A DNA stretch of 64,000 nucleotides. Source: Bacteriovorax sp. Seq25_V (GTDB taxonomy: Bacteria; Bdellovibrionota; Bacteriovoracia; Bacteriovoracales; Bacteriovoracaceae). This document shows, piece by piece, positions 42,270 through 51,627 of this stretch. The DNA lies in NCBI RefSeq assembly GCF_000447795.1, contig NZ_AUNI01000014.1:186001-250000 (forward strand). Direction: 5' to 3'. Under the pieces are notes generated by a model that saw only the letters and a program-made list of their open reading frames with translations, was not told the DNA's origin and searched no databases. The translations under genes were made by a program, and so were the position numbers. Every line of letters begins with the position of its first letter. Position 1 is the stretch's first letter.

Positions 42270-42671
42270 TTAGTCCCAGCGATTGTAATTTAAATCTAAA
42301 TTACCAAGCATGTCAGACTTCAAGAAGAAGTAACCAATTGGAGATTCCGCGAAACATACACGAGAGTGTGATTTCCCTGGAACGATCTCTTGGCATTTAA
42401 CACTTACAACATCGTCAGATTTCGCCATTGAAATATCTGCGGCAAGATCTTGGCAAGCGTTTACCCCTGAGATTACTTTCACAATTGCTTCTTTCATAAG
42501 AAGTTCTGGTGAGTTTTCAAAGTCAGCGTTCATATCAACGTCACTGAGTTCGAAGGATTTGTTATCAATAATGCTATTACTTTGAACAAATGAATCGTAG
42601 CAATCAAATGACGCAAATGCGAAAGGCTGAACTAAAATTAACATTAAGATGATTTTAATTAGTGCTTTCAT
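42270..42671 (-). CDS. Secreted protein of unknown function
   Basis: A 133-residue protein with a signal peptide (LMLILVQPFAFA) and four Cys in the mature part (FDCYD, NACQD, VKCQE, RVCFAE), suggesting two disulfides. Not recognised. GGAGG before the start. First gene of a probable two-gene unit with the next secreted protein. The palindrome CTAATAATTAG lies about 70 bases upstream. Confidence 0.55.
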   Translation of the reverse strand: MKALIKIILMLILVQPFAFASFDCYDSFVQSNSIIDNKSFELSDVDMNADFENSPELLMKEAIVKVISGVNACQDLAADISMAKSDDVVSVKCQEIVPGKSHSRVCFAESPIGYFFLKSDMLGNLDLNYNRWD

Positions 42672-42760
42672 ATTTACCTCCTAAATACGTTATACGCCCA
42701 AGGAGACAACTGTGAAATAATATTATTGACATAGGATTGATCTAATAATTAGATAGATAC

Positions 42761-43186
42761 TTAGACGAGCTTATCATCCTTACTGATAATGATTTTCCCC
42801 TCATCAATCATGCGTCGAAAGACCTCCATGATTAGTCCATGCTCTTCCTGGGCCTGACTCTTTGGGATTTTCTCTTGCTCACAGGCCTCTTTCATCTCTT
42901 GGCCCATAGAGTCGGAAACACGCATATAAAGGTGATTGCGAACATCCTCTGGGTAAAGCTTGAGAGCGTGACCAAGCTTTTTAAGATCAACCGCTCTTAA
43001 GAACTCTACCAACATTTTTGGCGAAATATAGCGAAGATCTTCAAGGGAATTTAGTTGTGATTTAATAATGTCGGCCAGGGCCTGATCTTTCAAAGCGAGA
43101 TTCTTTAGTAGTTTGTCTCTCTCATCTTTAGAAAGAAGAGATAGGGCCTTGATCATCTCGCCAAGGCCACCCTGAAACTTAGCCAT
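42761..43186 (-). CDS. Stand-alone FliG C-terminal-like domain protein
   Basis: A 141-residue protein resembling the C-terminal half of the flagellar switch protein FliG: YISPKMLVEFLRAVDLKKLGHALKLYPEDVRNHLYMRVSDSMGQEM, followed by AQEEHGLIMEVFRRMIDEGKIII. FliG itself is about 330 residues; here the N and middle domains are absent. It overlaps the 3' end of hldD by eight bases, far from other motor genes. It could be a motor-associated or chemosensory adaptor; the similarity is by reading. Confidence 0.65.
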   Translation of the reverse strand: MAKFQGGLGEMIKALSLLSKDERDKLLKNLALKDQALADIIKSQLNSLEDLRYISPKMLVEFLRAVDLKKLGHALKLYPEDVRNHLYMRVSDSMGQEMKEACEQEKIPKSQAQEEHGLIMEVFRRMIDEGKIIISKDDKLV

Positions 43187-44162
43187 TATAGTTTGGGTCT
43201 TCTTTTTGAAGGTACGAAGTCACATAATCAGTCACACCCTCCTCGAGAGTTGAAAATTTAAAGTCAGGTAAAAGCTTAAAAAACTTTTCCATATTTGCTT
43301 CAGTAAAATACTGATACTGATTGCGAATACTCATTGGCATATCAATGAATTCAACATTAACCTCTTTCCCCATGGCCTTAAATGTGGCGACCATAAGATC
43401 ATAGAAGCTGCGAGCTTTTCCTGCTCCAAGATTGTAAATACCACTCCCCTTAGCTGAGCTTGGCTTACCAAGTTCGATAATCGCACGTACAACATCTTTC
43501 ACATAGATAAAGTCTCTTAACTGCTCTCCGTCTTTAAAACCTTCTTTATGGGACTTAAAGAGTTTCACTTTTCCTGTTTCAAGAATTTGTCCATGGGCCT
43601 TGTGAACTAAACTTCTCATTTCTTCTTTGTGATATTCATTTGGTCCATATACGTTAAAGAACTTAAGTCCAAACCAGTGTGCAGGTGTGTTTTCTTGGTC
43701 AAGGACCCACTCATCAAAAAGTTGTTTTGAATAACCATAAGGATTTAATGGTTTGTATTTTGGAATTGATTCATGATCATCATTGTATCCAAACTCTCCG
43801 GCCCCATAAGTAGCGGCTGAAGAAGCATAGATAAATGGAATCTGTAATTCAGTTGCAAGATTAAAAAGATTTTTTGAATAGAGAACATTATTTCTCATTA
43901 AATAATCCATATCCATTTGTGTCGTCGCAGAACACGCACCAATGTGATAGATACAAGAGAGGTTATCGAGAATATCAGCATACTCAGGGAGAAAAAGGTC
44001 ATCAGCGTGAATATACTCTGCGTACTTTAGATTTCTAAGATTACGCCATTTTGTTGTGTCTCTTAAACGATCAACAATAACAATATTCTTATGACCAAGT
44101 TTATTCAATTCTCCAACAAGCACACTTCCAATAAAGCCTGCTCCACCTGTTACTAAAATCAT
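43179..44162 (-). CDS. hldD: ADP-L-glycero-D-manno-heptose 6-epimerase
   Basis: A 327-residue extended SDR enzyme that epimerises ADP-heptose for the lipopolysaccharide inner core. NAD motif GGAGFIG at residues 6-12, then IGACSATTQMD, catalytic SSAATYG and YGYSK, and NVYGPNEYHKEEMRS. This combination is characteristic of HldD (RfaD). It overlaps the upstream membrane protein gene by four bases and the downstream FliG-C-like gene by eight. Indicates heptose-containing LPS, that is, a Gram-negative outer membrane. Confidence 0.95.
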   Translation of the reverse strand: MILVTGGAGFIGSVLVGELNKLGHKNIVIVDRLRDTTKWRNLRNLKYAEYIHADDLFLPEYADILDNLSCIYHIGACSATTQMDMDYLMRNNVLYSKNLFNLATELQIPFIYASSAATYGAGEFGYNDDHESIPKYKPLNPYGYSKQLFDEWVLDQENTPAHWFGLKFFNVYGPNEYHKEEMRSLVHKAHGQILETGKVKLFKSHKEGFKDGEQLRDFIYVKDVVRAIIELGKPSSAKGSGIYNLGAGKARSFYDLMVATFKAMGKEVNVEFIDMPMSIRNQYQYFTEANMEKFFKLLPDFKFSTLEEGVTDYVTSYLQKEDPNYNG

Positions 44163-44638
44163 ATATCTTCCTTTCTAATTAAAATGACATTTGAATAGAT
44201 AATCACTGCAAGTAATAAAATTAACTTTACTGAATCAGCTTTCACATAGATGTGATGATAAAAATCTAGTTCGGCCTGTATAACTTCGCTGTACGGATCC
44301 TCTACCTTTAATCGATTATATTTTTTTATCTCTGGTGAAAGCTTAAGAGCATATGCCCCAGGAAATAAAATTAGAACTGTACAAAGAATCATAAGGGTCT
44401 TTTTAAATTTTTCTTTAAAAGCTAAAAAGAATGAAGAGAGGATCATCAGCATGGCGACGACTAATTCAATATAATTAAACTTTGTAAAAATAGAGATCCC
44501 AAGGGCCGCGGCTTCATTTCGAGAAGAGACTTGCTTAAACACTTCAGGCACAGCGAAGAAATCAATAAATACCGTTGCTGTAAACCAAGCAAATGATAAG
44601 CATAGTACCCAAATGGTATATAACTTGAACTTTTTCAT
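44159..44638 (-). CDS. Four-helix membrane protein (DUF4149-like)
   Basis: A 159-residue integral membrane protein with four hydrophobic segments (about 10-30, 47-67, 75-95, 130-150). The early FDFFAVPEVFK-like stretch (here DFFAVPEVFKQVSSR) and the size resemble the DUF4149/TMEM205-type family. No catalytic motif. It starts the hldD operon with a four-base overlap and may contribute to envelope assembly. Confidence 0.6.
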   Translation of the reverse strand: MKKFKLYTIWVLCLSFAWFTATVFIDFFAVPEVFKQVSSRNEAAALGISIFTKFNYIELVVAMLMILSSFFLAFKEKFKKTLMILCTVLILFPGAYALKLSPEIKKYNRLKVEDPYSEVIQAELDFYHHIYVKADSVKLILLLAVIIYSNVILIRKEDI

Positions 44639-44673
44639 GACTTAATTGTACAGATGAATAAAAGCGATGACAA

Positions 44674-45957
44674 TCACTCAAACTGAAACTCATGTTCACG
44701 AGCGATTTTTACCGCATTCACAACGGCCTTAAAGTTTCCTGAATCATATTTCTCAATAATATTTTCAATCACTTTATTAAATTTTTGAAAATTAAACGCT
44801 ACGCGATACATTCCAATCGCTAACTCATGGGAAATGATAAAGACACCGTCTAATTGTGTTAATGCGACAGGGGATTTTGACTTTGGGTACCCTTCCCCAT
44901 GACCCTCATGGTGATTTAGACAAAGTGATATAACTTCACTTGGGATCGAATCTTCACCCTCTAGAATTTTTACTATCTCACTTGAATGGTTCAAAATAGT
45001 TGAAGAGATATCCCTGTCCAGCTTTGCTAACTCTGACTTCCCTAAAGATTCATTCATCGCTAGTTTTGGATCCTTTATAGCAAGATCATGAAACATAGCG
45101 GCCATTGATATTTTCTTCCTGATGGCCTCACTCTCCCAGTTCATATGCTTACAAAGAATATTACTGAACGCAATCGTAAGAAAACTATGATCATAGATAA
45201 ATGTACCTTTTGATCTTTCAAACATTTTAAAAAGAGACTTTGTTTTTAGATTCTTCGTTGAGTTTGAAAAATCCTCAACAGATTTCTCAACAAGATTAAC
45301 AGTGTATTCGCTTACTCCAAAATTTCTCAAACATTCATGTAAGTGCGCATTTTCAATTCCCTTTCGTTGAACAGGACTGAGTTGCAGTTTTTGATCAATC
45401 AATTCTCTAGAGAAAAGATCATCTCCAAACCGTTCAAAGTCAGAATATAAAATGTAGATGTGTTTAACATTTCGCTCTTTATATTTGTTAATGAATTCCA
45501 CACTCACTAACTCTCCAGAATGAGCAATTTTTATATATTTACTCTCATTTATCTTTAAATAGATATCGCAGAGTAGTTTTTCGTTACGAAATAATACGGA
45601 AATATCAAAAGGAACATAAGAAGCGATATCTCCTTCGATTAATTTTGCTAATGAATTACAAATTTCCAAGATTTTTAAGCTTCTCCCAATGACTAGAAAA
45701 TCGCTTGGAATTGAAATAGCAGATGAGTTTTGGATGAATATAATTCTATTACCGAGTCTGGTAAATACCTCAGCAGCAATATCAGTTTCTGGATAACTTT
45801 GTGTATCAAAAAAGTATATAATATCATCATCAAAAAGATTAGAACTGATCTTACTAGCAGCAATCGTTTTAAAGTTAGAAACATTTTTAAAAGACACAAC
45901 GACACTTTGTAACTTTTCAGCAATAATTGGATCTTTAGTTATAACAGCAATATTCAT
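44674..45957 (-). CDS. HD-domain protein with degenerate HD-GYP motif
   Basis: A 427-residue protein. Residues 1-110 look like a receiver or PilZ-like sensor fold; an HD phosphohydrolase domain follows from about 250. The HD pair is MFHDLA, and the GYP signature appears as HHEGHGEGYP, one residue shorter than the HHExxDGxGYP consensus of c-di-GMP phosphodiesterases. Activity may be altered or lost. Its start overlaps the stop of the Hpt gene (TAATG). A phosphorelay partner is therefore encoded just upstream. Confidence 0.75.
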   Translation of the reverse strand: MNIAVITKDPIIAEKLQSVVVSFKNVSNFKTIAASKISSNLFDDDIIYFFDTQSYPETDIAAEVFTRLGNRIIFIQNSSAISIPSDFLVIGRSLKILEICNSLAKLIEGDIASYVPFDISVLFRNEKLLCDIYLKINESKYIKIAHSGELVSVEFINKYKERNVKHIYILYSDFERFGDDLFSRELIDQKLQLSPVQRKGIENAHLHECLRNFGVSEYTVNLVEKSVEDFSNSTKNLKTKSLFKMFERSKGTFIYDHSFLTIAFSNILCKHMNWESEAIRKKISMAAMFHDLAIKDPKLAMNESLGKSELAKLDRDISSTILNHSSEIVKILEGEDSIPSEVISLCLNHHEGHGEGYPKSKSPVALTQLDGVFIISHELAIGMYRVAFNFQKFNKVIENIIEKYDSGNFKAVVNAVKIAREHEFQFE

Positions 45958-46763
45958 TATTTCCCCACTCTCTGTTTGCTGCGAAAGCTTAAAATATCAC
46001 CAAGCTGCTTTTTTATGGTATTTAAAATTTCGACCTTCCCTTTTGTTGTCAAAAAGGTTTCGAGGTCACTCATTTGATATAAGAGAAGTACAATTGATTT
46101 ATTGAGATGTGTTTTGAGTTCAAGATTTTCAATCAGATAATCTCTGATTGTCATGTTAAAGCCAGACTCAAAGCGGTGAATAACATTTTTTGTCGTATCA
46201 ATATTCTTTTTGACTTCATCATAACTAAGTTCATCACAGAGGATTATACTATGAAAAATCTTTCTGGCATTATCCAAGAGTATTGTAGAATCTTGATAAT
46301 TGTAAAAATTATTTAAATCTAAGCTTTTTGAATCAGCGGCAATACCTATTCCATAGAAAGTAATCTCACTCTCAGAACTAAAAAAAAACTCAGTTTCAAA
46401 ACCAGTTGAAACAGGTATTTTTTCTTCATTTGTCTTAAAAGCATCTGTTAAATTTGAAGTTCCACCTTTTAAGATATCCCTTGCCCCATCTACTCCGAGA
46501 AGAAAAAAATCTACAAGCTTCAATAACTCAGAAGGATTCTTCGAAAATTGACTAAGTCTATCCTCGAGGAGATGGACATGCTCCTGAAGAGAGTTCATTC
46601 CCATCATTCCAGAGGAACCTTTTAAGCTATGAAAGTTACGGAAAATTAAAGTATACTTCTCTGCACTACTCTTAGAATCACTTTCAAAATTTAATAACTC
46701 GTCTTCAACTTCATCTAACAGTTCATTTGCTTCAATAATAAATTCGTCCAAAATATTGTTCAT
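45957..46763 (-). CDS. Stand-alone histidine phosphotransfer (Hpt) protein
   Basis: A 268-residue protein. Residues 1-105 form a CheA-P1-like Hpt domain with the phosphoacceptor in FHSLKGSSGMMG (His45). The rest (110-268) is unrecognised, helical, with no kinase or receiver. It must receive phosphate from a kinase elsewhere. Translationally coupled to the HD-GYP-like protein, suggesting that the two form a signal output pair controlling c-di-GMP or another nucleotide. Confidence 0.8.
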   Translation of the reverse strand: MNNILDEFIIEANELLDEVEDELLNFESDSKSSAEKYTLIFRNFHSLKGSSGMMGMNSLQEHVHLLEDRLSQFSKNPSELLKLVDFFLLGVDGARDILKGGTSNLTDAFKTNEEKIPVSTGFETEFFFSSESEITFYGIGIAADSKSLDLNNFYNYQDSTILLDNARKIFHSIILCDELSYDEVKKNIDTTKNVIHRFESGFNMTIRDYLIENLELKTHLNKSIVLLLYQMSDLETFLTTKGKVEILNTIKKQLGDILSFRSKQRVGK

Positions 46764-46840
46764 GCCAACATCTCGGCATTAAAATTCAAGTGCTTGAATG
46801 TGATTAAAATCACACAATTCAGGTTATTACTCTTAAAGTC

Positions 46841-47572
46841 TTAAGTGTGTTGCTTCGCGAGATATGGATGAACAATTAGGGCTACTGCAAGGATGCCAAC
46901 TTCAAAAAGGGCAATAAGTGGAAACCAGAGTCCAAGCATTGTCACAACATCAGGAGGCGTAATAAGGGCCGATAAGACTGCAAAGCCCACATAGATATAA
47001 CTTCTCATACTTCTCAAAGACTGCTTCGTCACAACACCCATAAAACCAAGAATGAGCATAATATTTGGAAGTTGAAAAACGAACCCAAGAAATACAAGAA
47101 CCTTTGTTGAAAGGATAAGGTAGTCTTTTAGTCCAATAGTGGCCTCAATACCAGAGACACCAAAGCTCATTAGTGTTTCGAAGGCTAAAGGAAAAACAAT
47201 AAAGTATCCAAAACCGATTCCTAAACAAAAAAGTACAAAGCCAATGAGAAGAAACGGCTTCACGGCCTTAACTTCGTAGTCATAAAGACCTGGCTTGATA
47301 AATTTCCATACAAAGTAGAACCATATTGGACTAGCAAGAATAACACTAGCGTAAAAGGAAACTTGGAACATCGAAAGAACTTTATCCAGTAAACCTAGAA
47401 AGACAACTTTCCCTTCCGCACCAAGTGCTTCACGAAGAGGCATCAGTAAAATCTCTTGAACTTTATCACCAAATGAATAGCAAATAATAAAGGAAACAAA
47501 AAGAGTTAGTACAACTCTAATCATAGTTGATCTTAGCTCTTCAAGATGCTCAACTAATGTCATTTGTTTCAC
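46841..47572 (-). CDS. tatC: Twin-arginine translocase subunit TatC
   Basis: A 243-residue inner membrane protein with six hydrophobic segments. Diagnostic TatC elements are the N-terminal HLEELRSTMIR, the F-x-V motif in VLSMFQVSFYAS, and LITPPDVVTML near the last segments. It binds twin-arginine signal peptides and exports folded proteins. The GTG at 47572 is preceded by GGAG at seven bases, while an ATG three codons later has poorer spacing. No tatA/B is adjacent. Confidence 0.95.
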   Translation of the reverse strand: MKQMTLVEHLEELRSTMIRVVLTLFVSFIICYSFGDKVQEILLMPLREALGAEGKVVFLGLLDKVLSMFQVSFYASVILASPIWFYFVWKFIKPGLYDYEVKAVKPFLLIGFVLFCLGIGFGYFIVFPLAFETLMSFGVSGIEATIGLKDYLILSTKVLVFLGFVFQLPNIMLILGFMGVVTKQSLRSMRSYIYVGFAVLSALITPPDVVTMLGLWFPLIALFEVGILAVALIVHPYLAKQHT

Positions 47573-47666
47573 TAAATTACTCCAGTATTAAAGTACTTAG
47601 ACCATTAAACCGATTTATATTACTATAATACTTGTATAAATTAAAAATCACTTGAAGTAAAAGAAA

Positions 47667-48221
47667 ATGAAAAAACTGCTTATCCCATTACTTATAATAT
47701 CGAACACATATGCGTCTTCACTGCTCCATTGCCTAGGCAGCGAAGAAAATTACTATGCTAAGAAAAAGTATACTGGTCCAGTCTACCGACTAAACCAGGA
47801 TATGATCGAAGAGATGACATCTATATCTAATCTTGAGGTGACTCCTGAGGCCTATAAGCGCATCTGCTCTTCATCAAAACGAAGTCCATCACTCCTACTC
47901 TTAAAAGAACTAATTATTAGAGACAGGAAAATATTTAAGAAAGAAGAAGGTTCAGACTTTCAATATGTCCACCTCAATGCTGTTCGAGACAGAGCTGGTA
48001 TTATGCTCGTGAAATTTCTAAGCTCAGTACAATCTCTCGCGAAAGATCCAAAGTGTATTGAAAAAAATATTCCGGGTGTTAAACCACTATTTCAGCGCTA
48101 CCTCTATCTAGAAGAGGAGCTTAGTTCAAAAAAAATTATCGGTGAAAAAGCTGATCTTGAAATTATCTTTGATAAGCTTGAAAGTATCGATGAAATTTTG
48201 AAAAAGTGTAATAATTATTAA
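47667..48221 (+). CDS. Secreted protein of unknown function
   Basis: A 184-residue protein with a signal peptide (cleavage near residue 17). The mature part is helical and basic with Cys at about 22, 67, 130 and 181 (CLG, CSSS, KCIE, KCNN), allowing two disulfides. No family recognised. Divergent from tatC; its end overlaps the BFD-type gene by four bases. Confidence 0.55.
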   Translation: MKKLLIPLLIISNTYASSLLHCLGSEENYYAKKKYTGPVYRLNQDMIEEMTSISNLEVTPEAYKRICSSSKRSPSLLLLKELIIRDRKIFKKEEGSDFQYVHLNAVRDRAGIMLVKFLSSVQSLAKDPKCIEKNIPGVKPLFQRYLYLEEELSSKKIIGEKADLEIIFDKLESIDEILKKCNNY

Positions 48222-48952
48222 GAGTAGAAAGTCGTTAACTTAAGATTATTCTCTTTTATAAACTCTTCAAGTCTAAGAACCATTGAGTCTGCTTTAATAT
48301 AGAGATTATTTTCAACTAAGCCTAATACTTCAAAATTTTCTTCCTTCCCCATTGGGAAGATATGAGTAGCAAGGAACTCAAGCGGAGTTAGTTCCATGAT
48401 TTTCTCTCGAGGGTATTTTGCCTTCTTGGTCGCACTAAATGCTTCTGCATCAATACCAAGTCCTTCGAGGTGTACTTCCGGGGAACGTAGCCCTCTTAAT
48501 GTCATCAGTTCAACAATATCACTCTTACAACTTCCACAGCCACCAGAGGCCTTCGTTAGATTTGTAATTGTTAATAGGTCTTGAGCACCTTCGTTAATCA
48601 CCTTTAAAACATCATTTTTCATCACGCCGAAACAACGACATAGAAGTTCATCCGTTGGTCTAAGAGAGCTATAACTTACAATAAATTCAAAGTTAAGACG
48701 TTCAATCATTGCCATCCAAAGAATTCCTTCCTCAAGAGGTAAGCCATTCAGTGATGCTGGCAGCTCACGACGCTGCTTCTTAGAGAAATTATTCAATGTT
48801 GTTTGAAATTTATTTTGGAGATCTAGTCTTTCTGGAAAAGAAATTGCACTTTCGACGATTCGGTCTCTAGCATCAATAATAAACTCGAAAGCAACTGGAC
48901 CAAAAGTTGAGATAATTTCAAACTCTAAAGTAGGTCCAGTTAGTATCGACAC
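48218..48952 (-). CDS. BFD-type [2Fe-2S] protein with unknown flanking domains
   Basis: A 244-residue protein. Residues about 104-150 match the bacterioferritin-associated ferredoxin (BFD) [2Fe-2S] domain: CRCFGV near 105 and GGCGSCKSDI near 135, giving four Cys in the expected C-x-C...CxxC order. The 100 residues before and the 75 after have no recognised family; the N-terminal part is reminiscent of SufE/NifU-associated modules. GTG start overlapping the map stop codon by one base (TAGTG), so it is translationally coupled to methionine aminopeptidase, whose metal centre may be relevant. Confidence 0.75.
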   Translation of the reverse strand: MSILTGPTLEFEIISTFGPVAFEFIIDARDRIVESAISFPERLDLQNKFQTTLNNFSKKQRRELPASLNGLPLEEGILWMAMIERLNFEFIVSYSSLRPTDELLCRCFGVMKNDVLKVINEGAQDLLTITNLTKASGGCGSCKSDIVELMTLRGLRSPEVHLEGLGIDAEAFSATKKAKYPREKIMELTPLEFLATHIFPMGKEENFEVLGLVENNLYIKADSMVLRLEEFIKENNLKLTTFYS

Positions 48953-49713
48953 TATTTCTCTTCTTCTCTAATAGTTAGGATTTCATATCCTGTATCTGTA
49001 ACTAGAATTGTGTGCTCAAACTGTGCCGAGAACTTTCCATCTTTTGTCAGAACTGTCCAACCATCCTTAAGCACTTTGCAGTGCTTAGTCCCAAGGTTAA
49101 TCATTGGCTCAATTGTGAATGTCATTCCTGGCTTCATTTGTGGACCAGTTCCACGCTTTCCAACATGAACAACCTGTGGATCTTCATGGAATTCACGACC
49201 AATTCCATGCCCACAGTAATCTTCAACCACTGAGTACCCCTCACGATGAGCGAGTTCTTCTATGACAGCACCGATATCACCGATAAAACCACCTGGTTTT
49301 ACTTGTTCAATTCCGGCCATCATACAACGATAAGTTACATCGACTAACTTCTTTACTTCATCAGAAACATTTCCAACAAGAAAAGTTTTGTTTGTGTCAC
49401 CATGAAACTTATTAAGGTAAGTTGTGACATCGATATTTAAAATATCACCATCTTTTAGAACATCTTTTTTACTTGGGATTCCATGACAGATAACTTCATT
49501 TAATGAAGTACAAACTGACTTTGGAAAGCCATGGTAGTTTAGAGGAGAAGGATAAGCCCCATGCTTGATAATATAATCGTGGCATAATTGGTTAAGCTCT
49601 TCAGTGCTTACACCTGGCTTAACAAATGGCTCAATATATTCGAGAGTTGCAGCAGCTAACTTTGAAGTTGCACGCATTAACTCTATTTCCCTACTCGACT
49701 TGATTGAAATCAT
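48952..49713 (-). CDS. map: Methionine aminopeptidase
   Basis: A 253-residue type I enzyme that removes the initiator methionine. All five metal ligands are visible: Asp in LNIDVTTYLN, Asp in FHGDTNK, His in GHGIGREFHEDP, Glu in FTIEPMIN and Glu in SAQFEHT. The length fits short type I enzymes without an N-terminal zinc finger. Cytoplasmic, normally essential. The BFD-type Fe-S gene is coupled to its 3' end. Confidence 0.97.
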   Translation of the reverse strand: MISIKSSREIELMRATSKLAAATLEYIEPFVKPGVSTEELNQLCHDYIIKHGAYPSPLNYHGFPKSVCTSLNEVICHGIPSKKDVLKDGDILNIDVTTYLNKFHGDTNKTFLVGNVSDEVKKLVDVTYRCMMAGIEQVKPGGFIGDIGAVIEELAHREGYSVVEDYCGHGIGREFHEDPQVVHVGKRGTGPQMKPGMTFTIEPMINLGTKHCKVLKDGWTVLTKDGKFSAQFEHTILVTDTGYEILTIREEEK

Positions 49714-49881
49714 AAAAACTCCATAAATGTTTAATCTCTTTTATGATTTTTTGGCCTTTTAGTCAAAGAGTTTCCAAATTTAGGGCACTTACGCATATAA
49801 TTAGATTGAAAATATTACAAAATTGTACAAATAGCTAACGCATTGCGCTAGAAGGGCATATCAAAGAATAAGGAGTCTGTT

Positions 49882-51615
49882 TTGAGAATGGTTAAGTATT
49901 TAATTCCACTTGTAATTGCGGCCAATAGTCTAGCATCTGCGGGAAGCACACAATCGATAAATTATCGCCTGATGGATATTACAGACCAAGTAAAGGGTTC
50001 CGCAACTAGTAAGGCAGCACATTTAAATAATTTAGAAGTACGCAAAGAAATGCTGCTTATGGATTTGGATACTAGTTCAGCTCACAACGATATCATAAAG
50101 CAAGAAATCATCAACAATACTGAAAACTTAAAGTCGCTAATTCAAAAAACTGATAAATTTTTAGCTATAAGCCAGGAGTTTTCGACTCGAGTTGTAGATC
50201 AATTAAGCTCAGATAATGTTCTTCGTGGTGATGATCTATCTACTATCGATAATCTTATTAGAACACTACTTATTATCGCTGATCTTAATATGGAAATGAT
50301 TAACTACTACCATACTGATTCGAATATCTCTGGTATCTTTAAAAGTTCAAATGAAGAAGCTATTGAGAAACACCTTATCAAGATGGGTGCTATCACTAAC
50401 CTATTCAATCTCTTTGATACAGCTTATAAGCAGTTCTTTACAAATAGTCGTTTAAGAAGAATTGTTATTGATATCTATAAAACCCAATCTAAGCAATATC
50501 CAAATATAACAAGAGTTCACGACTATATGAAAACTGTGAACACAGACAAGTATAGAGAAATGACAAAACAATATGCTGTAGAGTTTGCAAATTCTCGAAT
50601 CGATCTTCTTCATAAACTAAATCCTCTAATTACAAGACTGGTAGTGGTTAATGAGCAGCAGGCGATGACAAAGAGAATTGTTTCAGAAGAGTTTGATAAA
50701 TTTAAGTATATAAGAGGCTCCGATACTATTACAGCTATTTTTGGAAAATTCACAAACTTCGTAAGCGGACTTTTTGGGAATCTTGTTGGAAAAATTAGAT
50801 GGAGAAATGGTTACTTATTTAAGCATGAATGGGGAGAGAAGTTCATTGCAGGAAAGCTAAAGCCTCTCGATATTATCTCTGAGAAGACACCATTTGCTGC
50901 GACGGATTTATTTATCCCTGGTCACTTTGGACATATCGCTCTTTATCTTGGAACAGAAGCACAACTTAGAGAAGTAGGTCTTTGGAATGATCCAATTATA
51001 GCTCCATATCAGGAACAAATTAGAAATGGTAAAGTCATACTTGAGTCAATCAGACCAGGCTCACGTTTAACAACGATTGAAGACTTTATGCAGATCGATG
51101 AGATCACTCTAGTAAGACAGCCAAAGGTATTAGAGAACCTTGATCGTGCAAAACAAATTTACAAAGTTGCTTTTGAACAGCTTGGAAAAGATTATGATTT
51201 TAACTTTGATGTTCATACACTTGATAAAGTTGTGTGTTCAGAAGTTGTATACCATGCTTATGGCGATATCAAGTGGCCGACGGCCTATATCTTTGGAAGA
51301 TTCACAATCTCTCCTGATGATGTAGTGTCATTAAGCTTATGGGACAAGTCACCTGTAGGGCTAGATATATCGATAATCGGTAATAAAGAAAATGAAGTAA
51401 AACGTATTGATATTAAAGACATGGCAGAGAATCTATCTTTTAAGTATAATAAGAAAAGATCTAAGTCCCTGGGAAAACCAGCCTTCGATAAAGTAACTAA
51501 GAAGTGTTATATGAGACAAAGAAATGTTGGTAATGATGATCACAGAAATTTCGGGCGAAAACAATACGTAAAAGTCTGTAATAAGAGTTATACACAACTT
51601 GTCTATGGACAATAA
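49882..51615 (+). CDS. Secreted NlpC/P60-superfamily (YiiX-like) protein with long N-terminal region
   Basis: A 577-residue protein with a signal peptide (cleavage near residue 20). Residues 30-300 are a long helical region, with LFTNSRLRRIV. Residues about 325-500 match the permuted NlpC/P60 (YiiX) fold: PGHFGHIALYLG with the His and VCSEVVYHAY with the Cys. Predicted hydrolase of a peptide, amide or lipid in the envelope. The C-terminus (CYMRQRNVG...KVCNKSY) is basic. The TTG start has AGGAG six bases upstream; an ATG two codons later is also possible. A hairpin follows 13 bases after the stop. Confidence 0.7.
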   Translation: MRMVKYLIPLVIAANSLASAGSTQSINYRLMDITDQVKGSATSKAAHLNNLEVRKEMLLMDLDTSSAHNDIIKQEIINNTENLKSLIQKTDKFLAISQEFSTRVVDQLSSDNVLRGDDLSTIDNLIRTLLIIADLNMEMINYYHTDSNISGIFKSSNEEAIEKHLIKMGAITNLFNLFDTAYKQFFTNSRLRRIVIDIYKTQSKQYPNITRVHDYMKTVNTDKYREMTKQYAVEFANSRIDLLHKLNPLITRLVVVNEQQAMTKRIVSEEFDKFKYIRGSDTITAIFGKFTNFVSGLFGNLVGKIRWRNGYLFKHEWGEKFIAGKLKPLDIISEKTPFAATDLFIPGHFGHIALYLGTEAQLREVGLWNDPIIAPYQEQIRNGKVILESIRPGSRLTTIEDFMQIDEITLVRQPKVLENLDRAKQIYKVAFEQLGKDYDFNFDVHTLDKVVCSEVVYHAYGDIKWPTAYIFGRFTISPDDVVSLSLWDKSPVGLDISIIGNKENEVKRIDIKDMAENLSFKYNKKRSKSLGKPAFDKVTKKCYMRQRNVGNDDHRNFGRKQYVKVCNKSYTQLVYGQ

Positions 51616-51627
51616 ATAGTAAAAAGC

